Assembly: GCA_963579025.1 (NCBI GenBank)
Contig: CAUZFZ010000234.1
Span: forward strand, 1 to 12,081
Reading direction: 5' to 3'
Source of the DNA: CAUZFZ01 sp963579025
GTDB taxonomy: Bacteria; Planctomycetota; Planctomycetia; Planctomycetales; Planctomycetaceae
Length of the DNA: 12,081 nucleotides
Part shown: positions 1-7,130 of the stretch, one piece after another
Position numbering within the stretch: the first letter of the stretch is position 1
How the letters are laid out: each line of letters starts with the position of its first letter
Notes under the pieces: model-generated
Database searches by the model: none
Seen by the model: the letters and a program-made list of their open reading frames with translations, nothing else
Told to the model about the DNA's origin: nothing
Program-made: the position numbers and the translations under genes

Positions 1-1835
1 GCGGCAGCAGCTTCACGAGTGTTTGGGACCCGATTCAGCATGCTCCGGAAAATGACGTCGATCTGGTCCTCCATTTCATCCTCTTTCATCACCTCGTTGT
101 AGATCACCGAACCACGTTCCAGCATCATGTGCGTGACCGCTCCGTTGAACATCGTCAGAAGTTGAGGGACCGTGCCATCGGTATGACTGTCGTTGATGAT
201 GTCGCGTTCACTCTGGCCAAACTGACGAATGAAGTGCCCTGCCGGCAGTGGTTGAGGTAACTCCGAAGCACGCAGCAGCTCCTGACCCTTATAGAGCCGC
301 TTCTTTCGAGCTGTCCGGTCTTGTTTTTCATAGTCGGTGAGCTGCTTTGCCTTCTGCAGTATCTGCTGGGCCGATGTGCTGTTGTCGATATCGATGATCG
401 ACGTGTATTTGTCGTCGGTCGGTCGGAGCACTCCGTCGGGATTAGTCAGCGTGAGGGTGAGCAGTGAATCCCACACCTGTTCGGCCGTCATGCGACGCAG
501 GATTGGACCGGGAAAGAGATACGGCTTCTTCGGATCAAGATCTTCGTAACTGACGCGACGCTGGTAGGTGTTCGAGTAGTAAATGATCCGCTGGAATTCC
601 TTGAGGTCGAACCGCAGCCGCTTGACCTCACTCGTGAGAAAGTCGAGGAGCGCCGGATTGGATGCCTTCGTTTCGTCCATGTGATCATCGACCGGCTCGA
701 TCAGGCCGATACCCATCGCTTTTTTCCACAACCGGTTGGCCATCGTGCGGGCGAAGCGATCGTTGTCGTAGGCCGTGAGCCAGTCCGCGAAGGCTTTACG
801 TCGATCCGGCGACGCGATCGTGGTGGGAGTTTCCGTAAACAGAAACGCTGCTTTCACCAACTCGCCAGGTTTTGCATCGTCATATCCGTAGTCCGACGGA
901 AACTTCAGTTGCCTGCGCGTGTTGTCAAAGACACCCGGACGATTAAGGCGGATGATCCCTCGACCCTTGCGAGCTTCCGGCGAATTGCGGCCGCCAGGAG
1001 CTGCTTTGTCGAGAGCCTTGTTGTTGACGGATGGTCCCATCTTGCCGTACAGCCGGTACTGAGTCCCGGCCGTGAATGCGGCGAGCTGGTAAAACTCTTT
1101 TTGCGTCCAGCGATCGAACGGATGGTCGTGACACTGGGCGCAACCGATTCGCGTCCCCATGAAAACCCGGACTGCATTGTTGAGATTGTCCAGAGGCATG
1201 CCGGGATCACGGAGCACGAAACCGACGGCCGGGTTTTCCCACGACTTGCCCTCGGCCGTCAGCATCTGATGGACCATCTTGTCCCACGGCGTGTTGTCGC
1301 GCAGGTTCTGCTTGATCCAGTCACCCCACGGACGCAGATATGTGTTGTTGTCCGCCTTGTCGACGATCCGCAGAAAGTCTCCCATCCAGTTGTACATCTG
1401 GCTGGCGTAGCCAGGTCGGCTGAGCAGTGTGTCGACGAGCGCATGCCGTTTGGCACTCGACCTCGATCTGGCGTACAGCTCCGTCTGACGTGCCGTCGGA
1501 ATCGTGCCGCTGGCGTCGAGATAAATGCGTCGCACGAATTGATAGTCGAGCGACAGTTCATGCGGGTTCTGGCTGGCTTTTCGCAGTCCAGCCTCAACGA
1601 GTGCGTCAAGTCGTTGGGCGGAACGAATCGCCGTGTCGCGAAATCGCTCGTTGACTGGTTTGATCTCGACGGGCGTCCGCGCAAGTTGCGGCAGACGCGT
1701 CGTTGGTGGCTTCGGGGCAGCTTTCTTCTTCGGAGCCGCTTTCTTGCGTGTCTGGGCGACCGCCGGCGATTCGACAACGATGCCGACGCAAAGGACACAG
1801 GCAAGAGCAACGACAGCGGCTGAATATCGCGACAC
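1..1835 (-). CDS. Secreted DUF1549/DUF1553 domain protein (3' end beyond the left edge)
   Basis: The minus-strand frame is open without a stop from a GTG at 1835-1833 to the window edge, giving 611 codons. An in-frame TGA at 1877-1875 and a GGAG 9 nt before the GTG fix the start. The N-terminus is a signal peptide (hydrophobic core about residues 5-27, likely cleavage after AVA), followed by a Lys/Ala/Pro linker (KKAAPKKKAAPKPP). A DUF1549 region follows (about 70-290), with YLDASGTIPT near its start and CAQCHDHPFDRW at about 232-243. A DUF1553 region runs from about residue 345 (FADWLTAYDNDRFARTMANR) through NTYQRR to LNRVPNT at the edge. The CxxCH resembles a haem-binding site, but haem binding is unproven in this family. 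Such proteins are very abundant in Planctomycetes, often before a DUF1501 gene; their reaction is unknown and polysaccharide breakdown is only a proposal. The C-terminal end is missing, probably by less than about 100 residues. Confidence 0.9.
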   Translation of the reverse strand, partial: MSRYSAAVVALACVLCVGIVVESPAVAQTRKKAAPKKKAAPKPPTTRLPQLARTPVEIKPVNERFRDTAIRSAQRLDALVEAGLRKASQNPHELSLDYQFVRRIYLDASGTIPTARQTELYARSRSSAKRHALVDTLLSRPGYASQMYNWMGDFLRIVDKADNNTYLRPWGDWIKQNLRDNTPWDKMVHQMLTAEGKSWENPAVGFVLRDPGMPLDNLNNAVRVFMGTRIGCAQCHDHPFDRWTQKEFYQLAAFTAGTQYRLYGKMGPSVNNKALDKAAPGGRNSPEARKGRGIIRLNRPGVFDNTRRQLKFPSDYGYDDAKPGELVKAAFLFTETPTTIASPDRRKAFADWLTAYDNDRFARTMANRLWKKAMGIGLIEPVDDHMDETKASNPALLDFLTSEVKRLRFDLKEFQRIIYYSNTYQRRVSYEDLDPKKPYLFPGPILRRMTAEQVWDSLLTLTLTNPDGVLRPTDDKYTSIIDIDNSTSAQQILQKAKQLTDYEKQDRTARKKRLYKGQELLRASELPQPLPAGHFIRQFGQSERDIINDSHTDGTVPQLLTMFNGAVTHMMLERGSVIYNEVMKEDEMEDQIDVIFRSMLNRVPNTREAAA

Positions 1836-1844
1836 GGCTTCAAG

Positions 1845-1848
1845 CTCC
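1845..1848 (-). promoter_or_regulatory. Ribosome binding site supporting a GTG start
   Basis: GGAG lies 9 nt upstream of the GTG at 1835-1833. There is no ATG, GTG or TTG between the in-frame stop at 1877-1875 and this GTG, so the site supports GTG as the true start of the DUF1549/DUF1553 gene. Confidence 0.5.
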
Positions 1849-1958
1849 GTCGAGAGTCGAGGGTTGACCGTATGTCAGTTTACTGAGATCGGCGTGCGTT
1901 TCACGTCGCCTGGCCGGTAAATCTTCCGGCATCAACAGACGCTGATTTGTTGTGAGGA

Positions 1959-2714
1959 TCAGTCCGTGAGCTTCACGATGACCGTTTCGTCGTATTCCAG
2001 TGCCGGAGACTCGAACACCGTCTCTCGATTCACAAAGTGCATCGCGACAGCACGGCGCGGGCGATCGCTGAGATTTGCGGATGACTGATGCAGCGTGTTT
2101 CCGTGATGGAACGACACACCGCCACTGGGGACGGGCGCGGCTGTCATGTCGAACCGGGCGGCGATCTCCGGTGGGACCTGCAGATTGAACGGCTCGCCTT
2201 CCGGGGCTTCGTGTGGATAGACAGGTCCGGTATTCGATCCGTCTGCAAAACTCAGGCACCCGTTTTCGGTCGTCGCGTTGTCGAGAGCGACCCATACCGT
2301 GACGACTCCGTCAGGATCGCTCGGGCCGAAATAGAAGTTGTCCTGATGAACGGGCTTTGGCCCACCGCCTCCCGGCGGCTTCAGAAACACCTGACTGAAC
2401 CAGACCCGCAATCCGGGGCCGATCAGTTGCTCAACGACGGCAAGCAACCGGGGTTCCGCGGCGAGGCGTCGAAACACCGAACGCTCGTAAACCGGGTTGT
2501 CCAGTTTACGGAGCACGCGAGCGTCGCTGGTGCCGTGCTCCAGAAACCAGCCCGCGTGTTGTGAGTCCAGTTGTGAGAGAAACTGGTTGCTCCATTCGTC
2601 GATGTCGGACCGAACCGCTTTGATCACGGTCTCAGAAAACAAATCCGGAACGGTCAGGTGACCAGCGCGACGGTATGTGTCGAGCTGTTCCGCCGATAAC
2701 GAGGACTCTGTCAT
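1959..2714 (-). CDS. Phytanoyl-CoA dioxygenase (PhyH) family protein
   Basis: This 251-residue protein fits the usual size of bacterial PhyH proteins, which are Fe(II)/2-oxoglutarate-dependent oxygenases. The metal triad is visible: HQD at 123-125 supplies the HxD pair, and His209 (GNTLHQS) is the distal histidine. Arginines at about 218-221 (DRPRRA) sit where the family binds 2-oxoglutarate. WVALDNATTENGCLSF at about 141-156 is the typical core strand. There is no signal peptide, so it is probably cytoplasmic. The ATG is 3 nt past the stop codon of the upstream propeller gene, which implies co-transcription and possibly translational coupling; the nearest purine-rich stretch is GAGGG about 11 nt upstream, inside that gene's end. 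The substrate is unknown: bacterial members hydroxylate very different small molecules, so the phytanoyl-CoA name should not be taken literally. Confidence 0.93.
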   Translation of the reverse strand: MTESSLSAEQLDTYRRAGHLTVPDLFSETVIKAVRSDIDEWSNQFLSQLDSQHAGWFLEHGTSDARVLRKLDNPVYERSVFRRLAAEPRLLAVVEQLIGPGLRVWFSQVFLKPPGGGGPKPVHQDNFYFGPSDPDGVVTVWVALDNATTENGCLSFADGSNTGPVYPHEAPEGEPFNLQVPPEIAARFDMTAAPVPSGGVSFHHGNTLHQSSANLSDRPRRAVAMHFVNRETVFESPALEYDETVIVKLTD

Positions 2715-2717
2715 CGA

Positions 2718-5700
2718 TCATTTCGCCCTCGCGGTGTTGGTTCTTTCGCGGATCTCCAACGCGTTGAGGACGGCTCTCGCTTTGGCAGTTTCTGTTCCTT
2801 TTGGAATGAGTCGTAGTTTGAGATTGCGATCGACTGCGATGCCGGCCACGGCGCGAATTTGAGCCTCTGGTTGTGAATCGGCATCACGTTCAAGCTCCAG
2901 GTCACTCAGCACGACTCGCCCGTTGATCTCAACGTCAAACCTCGCCGTGCCCTCGCGAATCTGTGCAAAGTGCAAAGTCAGTTCATAGGTTGCGGGGCGG
3001 TCGTCGGCACCACGGAGCGGGACGGTCAGTTCGCTTAGCCCGCTGGCCCATGAGGTGTACAGCCATGGTGTCTTTGTTCCAGCAACCGGTTGCGTTGCCG
3101 CACTCACGCTGGTGAAGCCGCCTTTGTCGAACTTCGGCTGCAGGTCGAATGCCAGGTCAAGGCTGGTGACTTTCTTCGGATTGGGTCGCGGATAGGCCAG
3201 CCAGACTGTTCCGGCCGAGTCCCGGCGATCTCCGGGAGCCCCCAGATTCAGGGCCATGTGCCGCACGGGCAGTTGTGCGCCCGTAGCGCTGACGAGCGTC
3301 CAGGGACGGCGTGGTGCACGCGGTTCCAACACGATCGTTGACGCAATCGAAAACTGGCAGACGCAGCCCGCGCTGGCCTCGGGGATCATGACCAGACCGT
3401 TTGCGGGGATGGCGTTGATCCAGCAACCCAGACGGTGTCCGGCGAAGTGACGCGTGCCTTCGTCGTTATCCAGGTTGTAGAAACCCGTGTATCCCGAGCG
3501 GAACATCAGCATGTGGTCACTGCCGGTCACCATTCCGCAGTGATGGCCCGGGCGAATCATACTCCACGGGACATCCTGCCCGGTCAGTGGATGCGATTTC
3601 ATGATCTGCTTGCCTGAACCCAGCTCGAACGCCCACGGTTCAGCAATGACACGATTACCAACGATGATTGGGCGGTGTCGGTAATTCGCGTCCGTTTTCC
3701 ATTTGGTATACCCAGTCTCCGCATCCAGCGCGACAAGTCTGCGGCGTTTGAAGTCACCGGCGATGAACTGCTTCCAGTAGTGGCCATTGGCGTTGGCTCC
3801 GCACAGAATCAGCACGCCTTCCTGGTACATCAGAGTGAGCTTGCCGCCGCCGATGCCGATCTCGCTGCAGTCCGTGACGTCGACCCCCACAGCCCAGTTT
3901 CGTTGACCAGTGCGAGAATTGAGTGACACAGTCGTGCGTGCGTCCTGCTTCTTCATACGGTCTTCAGCAATCTCGCGTGCCTCGCCCGTGAGCTTCTGCA
4001 GAGCGGTCTTGTCTTCGCGGAGCAGACGCTCCCGCTCTTCGCTGGTGATCGTGCTGTCGATAAAGAAGACGTCTTCGTCACCTATGGCGATCGTGCGATG
4101 TGAGATGCTTCCACCTTCGTAGAACCACAGATGCTCGGCAGTTGCTGTATCGATGGCGAAGATGGCGTCCGTTGCATCGGTCACTTTGCGGCCACGTCGG
4201 CGCAGCCGAGCTTCCGCCTCTTCGCGAACGGTCGCCGTTCCAAACAGAATGCCATTATGGACGGCGACGTAACCCCATTCGCGGGTGTTGTCGTCGTACG
4301 CTTTTGGCAGCCGATGCACTGCTACGAGCTTGCCCGTCGCCGCATCGACCTCGAAGCACTCATCTTTCAGGAAGTGGAACAGCCGGTCTTCACTGGCTGC
4401 CAGATTGCCCGGGTTCTGATTCTGGAACACACCGGTACGCAACGCCTCTGCGTTCTCGTACTTCCACAGAAACTGACCGTTGTAGGCGTCGTAGGCGAGA
4501 ATTGTTGCCTCGCCCTGAACGATCAGACGACCGTTGACGGACAGCGGTCCGACGGCACCTTCGTGTCGATTGACCATTTCGCCTGGGCCGGGATCGCCGT
4601 ACCACAGGACTCCGAGATCGCCCTTTACACGTGAGTCGTTGATGACCGCGGTGTTACCAACATTGCCGTACTGATGGGACCAGTTGCCGGCGCCCGGCAG
4701 TTTTCCACGCGTCAACGAAGTGCCAGCCGCAGTTGACGCAATCGTGGAATGATCCAGTAACGTTCCATTGGTCAGCCATGACACGGCTTGCGCTGTCTGA
4801 TTCTCATTCAGCGATCCTGTGTCGAGTCGCGCGATCCCTCCCATGGGCTTGAGGTGTCGAAGAATTCGCTGCGGATTGCCTGGCAGTACTCCAGTGCGGA
4901 GTTGCGAATCAGACACGATCAGGTTTGCGAAATAGTTGGAGTAAGGAATCGCATCGAAGCCTGCGTTGTGAATCGTGATCCGGCTTCCGTACAGACCTGT
5001 CTTCGCCAGCAGACGTCGCGACGCGGCGGCTTTCTTTGCGTCCGGTTCGATCCCGTAAATCTTCAGGTTCGTAATTCGGGCCAGTTCATAGGCAAGCCGA
5101 CCGTCTTCGCTGCCGACAACCAGACAGAACCCTCTTGTGATCTTCGTCTCTGCGACGATTTGCTCGGCCGCCTTACGACATTTGGCCGTGAGAGCGTCGT
5201 CTGGCCATGGACTGGTTTTCTTTGCTGGTTCCGTGTCGGCGAGGTTCTTCGCATCGCCTGCGCCATATGCAACGACATCCCCGGCAGTTGTGCTGACAAT
5301 GAATCGGCCATTGGAGACCACCAGGCCTCGTGCCGTGCCGCGAGTTTCGAGTTTCAACACGGGCTTCCCTGTCGCGGCATCAAAGCCGAGCACGCGATCG
5401 TCACCACCCACAAGGACTGTGTCTCCAGCCAGCAGCAAGGCCGCGTCGTCGGTCGTCTCTGCCTGCCACACGATGCCGGTGGTCGCGACTTCGTTCATCT
5501 GCGCACGAGCCGTTTTGATCTTCGCACGAACCTCGTCGGCTTTGTCACCCTTTGCGCTCCGCAGAGAACGGGACAGCGAGTAGATGTCCATCTCAAGCTT
5601 GTGCCGTGTCCGGCTAGCCACCGCGTATTCTTTGCGGTTCAACCTGCGGACCGAACTTCCGGTTGCGGTGTAAGCGTCGTCGCCGGAGACGATCATTTGC

Positions 5701-6686
5701 CGACCGTCGAACCAGCCGAATCCCACGTCGCCGGTCTTCTGTTCCAGAGCCAGCAGATGATGGGCGCCGCCGGAGTAAATCTGGCCGTCTGCCAGCAAAG
5801 CTCGCGTGCCACCAACAACGCCGCCTGCGGTCGAACGCCAACTGTAGGTTCGCTTATGCAGAAGCACTCCGGTGGCTCGTTCGAAGGTTGCCGGCATTGA
5901 ACGACCCGACGGAACGAACAATTCTTCGGCACTGGCCAGCAGGTACCCCTGCGGTGACAGGTCGTCGCGTCCCGCGTCGGACTCGCTGATGTCGTCGCGT
6001 TCCCAGATGACGTCACCCGACTCGGCGTCGAGCGCAAACAGATAAACGTCCTCGTGGGGAAAGATACCCGCACCGAAATAGGCGATTCCGTCGTCGACCA
6101 GAATTCCCGTACGCACGGCCCAGCGGGAGACCATTTCGTCACGACCAAGAAACCACTCATTCAATGGACCCGCCTGGCGACGCCAGATGACCGATCCCGT
6201 GTCCGCGTTCAGGCAGTAGGCGTAGCCATCGTCGGAACCAACATAGACTCGCCCGTCGACGACGGTCGGAGCCAGTCGGACCGGCGCTCCTGTGAAGTAC
6301 GTCCAGACAGTCTTCCCGGTGGCCAGGTCCAGACAGTAAACCTGATGGTCGGCCGTTGAACCAAAGTAGACTTTGTCGCCGGCCACAACCGGCTGAAACG
6401 CATCGTCAAACCGGATGCGATCCTTAATCACGTGTCCCTCGATCGTTCGGCCTTCGGCGTCTGACCACGCGCGTCGCGGCGGGCTGGGAGACGAATACCG
6501 CCACTTCAACGAGGCTCCCGGAAACTTCTCGGTCGTAGCGCCGGAGCGATCATTGTCATGTCGGAAAGTGGGCCAGTCCTCGCCCAGTGACCGATCTGCT
6601 GCGAGGAACAGGACAATCAGTCCAACGCCGCAGCTCAGGACGTTGCGGACAGAAGCAGTAAAAAACGAAAGATTGAGTGACTTCAT
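2718..6686 (-). CDS. Secreted PQQ-like beta-propeller protein with methyltransferase-like and malectin-like domains
   Basis: The product is 1322 residues. I chose the ATG at 6686 over a GTG 36 nt upstream because GAAGGGA precedes it at good spacing and the signal peptide then starts MKSLNLSFF with likely cleavage after RSLG. The first propeller (about 36-480) opens with EDWPTFRHDNDRSG and has PQQ-type repeats such as YCLDLATGKTVW, YCLNADTGSVIW and LFALDAESGDVIW. A Rossmann-type methyltransferase-like domain follows (about 495-625; LVVGSEDGRLAYELA, IYGIEPD, YFANLIVSD). A second propeller begins near 665 (GNWSHQYGN) and includes a charged helical insert (SERERLLREDKTAL). The C-terminus (about 1150-1315) is malectin-like (YELTLHFAQIREGTARFDV, INGRVVLSD). 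This architecture is recalled from planctomycete PQQ-repeat proteins; whether it is an enzyme or a binding scaffold is unknown. The methyltransferase glycine motif looks degraded, so catalysis is doubtful. It is the first gene of the minus-strand operon. Confidence 0.92.
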   Translation of the reverse strand: MKSLNLSFFTASVRNVLSCGVGLIVLFLAADRSLGEDWPTFRHDNDRSGATTEKFPGASLKWRYSSPSPPRRAWSDAEGRTIEGHVIKDRIRFDDAFQPVVAGDKVYFGSTADHQVYCLDLATGKTVWTYFTGAPVRLAPTVVDGRVYVGSDDGYAYCLNADTGSVIWRRQAGPLNEWFLGRDEMVSRWAVRTGILVDDGIAYFGAGIFPHEDVYLFALDAESGDVIWERDDISESDAGRDDLSPQGYLLASAEELFVPSGRSMPATFERATGVLLHKRTYSWRSTAGGVVGGTRALLADGQIYSGGAHHLLALEQKTGDVGFGWFDGRQMIVSGDDAYTATGSSVRRLNRKEYAVASRTRHKLEMDIYSLSRSLRSAKGDKADEVRAKIKTARAQMNEVATTGIVWQAETTDDAALLLAGDTVLVGGDDRVLGFDAATGKPVLKLETRGTARGLVVSNGRFIVSTTAGDVVAYGAGDAKNLADTEPAKKTSPWPDDALTAKCRKAAEQIVAETKITRGFCLVVGSEDGRLAYELARITNLKIYGIEPDAKKAAASRRLLAKTGLYGSRITIHNAGFDAIPYSNYFANLIVSDSQLRTGVLPGNPQRILRHLKPMGGIARLDTGSLNENQTAQAVSWLTNGTLLDHSTIASTAAGTSLTRGKLPGAGNWSHQYGNVGNTAVINDSRVKGDLGVLWYGDPGPGEMVNRHEGAVGPLSVNGRLIVQGEATILAYDAYNGQFLWKYENAEALRTGVFQNQNPGNLAASEDRLFHFLKDECFEVDAATGKLVAVHRLPKAYDDNTREWGYVAVHNGILFGTATVREEAEARLRRRGRKVTDATDAIFAIDTATAEHLWFYEGGSISHRTIAIGDEDVFFIDSTITSEERERLLREDKTALQKLTGEAREIAEDRMKKQDARTTVSLNSRTGQRNWAVGVDVTDCSEIGIGGGKLTLMYQEGVLILCGANANGHYWKQFIAGDFKRRRLVALDAETGYTKWKTDANYRHRPIIVGNRVIAEPWAFELGSGKQIMKSHPLTGQDVPWSMIRPGHHCGMVTGSDHMLMFRSGYTGFYNLDNDEGTRHFAGHRLGCWINAIPANGLVMIPEASAGCVCQFSIASTIVLEPRAPRRPWTLVSATGAQLPVRHMALNLGAPGDRRDSAGTVWLAYPRPNPKKVTSLDLAFDLQPKFDKGGFTSVSAATQPVAGTKTPWLYTSWASGLSELTVPLRGADDRPATYELTLHFAQIREGTARFDVEINGRVVLSDLELERDADSQPEAQIRAVAGIAVDRNLKLRLIPKGTETAKARAVLNALEIRERTNTARAK

Positions 6687-6843
6687 GAGTGTCGTCCCTT
6701 CAGTGGTATGTCGTTCGGACACGTTGCCGTATCGGAGTTCGCTTACATGTGATGACAGAATCCTGCTCCGCGGTCCACCGCCAGCTCGTCAATTGCGCGG
6801 GGGCAACGACCTGGTGCTGCGTCAGTCGTTCTTTGAGAGGTAG
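6687..6843. other. Intergenic stretch upstream of the propeller operon
   Basis: No gene is supported here. On the minus strand it should contain the promoter of the propeller/PhyH operon. I found no convincing pair of -35 and -10 boxes and no strong inverted repeat. The plus-strand frame read across it ends at a TAG at 6841-6843, just ahead of the barrel-protein remnant. Confidence 0.4.
6695..6701 (-). promoter_or_regulatory. Ribosome binding site that decides the propeller gene start
   Basis: GAAGGGA on the minus strand, with its AAGGG core ending 9 nt before the ATG at 6686-6684. The alternative GTG at 6722-6720 would add 12 polar residues in front of the signal peptide. The site therefore favours the shorter protein. 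Confidence 0.6.
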
Positions 6844-7122
6844 CCGAAGTCGCCAGCGTTCGAATCGAACCGCTGGCTGTATCTGAGCGGCGGCTGCTTC
6901 GGCCGCACCTGGCGGACACAGCGCCTCGCCGGCGGCTTTGACGACGTGTCGTATTCACACTGGCGCATCGCCGTCGGCTGGGAAACGAGTCACGAAGCGT
7001 CCGGCATCTCCTGGTTCGCCGAAGGCGGCTTCGCAGTCGGCCGCGAGCTCGAGTACCACTCCAACATCGGCAACTACACGCCGCAGCCGCGACTCATGGT
7101 CCGCGCCGGCTTCTACTTCTGA
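6844..7122 (+). pseudogene. C-terminal remnant of a putative outer-membrane beta-barrel protein
   Basis: Ninety-two codons are open between a TAG at 6841-6843 and a TGA at 7120-7122. There is no ATG until 7096, near the very end. The peptide alternates hydrophobic and polar residues like barrel strands (NRWLYLSGGCFGRTWR, SYSHWRIAVGWETS, ISWFAEGGFAVGRELEY). It ends MVRAGFYF, and a terminal aromatic residue is the usual C-terminal signal of outer-membrane barrels. Codons are strongly GC-ending (GGC, CTC, GCC), as in a real coding sequence. I infer the last quarter or so of a planctomycete outer-membrane protein whose 5' part has been lost by deletion or rearrangement; nothing barrel-like was seen upstream in that frame. 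The fragment ends 8 nt before the convergent stop codon of the next gene. A GTG start at 6946 is possible but would give only 58 residues and no signal peptide. Confidence 0.6.
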
Positions 7123-7130
7123 CGGCCTGA

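Noticed and set aside
681..1823. A 380-codon open frame on the plus strand
   Set aside because: It lies exactly antisense, codon on codon, to the DUF1549/DUF1553 gene, whose translation shows clear family motifs. The antisense peptide is Arg-rich and matches nothing recognisable.
1913..1930. Inverted repeat GCCGG/CCGGC between the PhyH and DUF1549/DUF1553 genes as a terminator
   Set aside because: The stem is only 5 bp with an 8-nt loop and no T-run on the transcribed strand, so it is too weak to call.
4788..5900. A 370-codon open frame on the plus strand
   Set aside because: It is antisense within the propeller gene, in which PQQ-type repeats are unmistakable. The plus-strand peptide has no domain character.
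6687..6722. Upstream GTG start for the propeller gene at 6722
   Set aside because: It would put 12 polar residues ahead of a good signal peptide, while the ATG at 6686 has its own GAAGGGA at suitable spacing.
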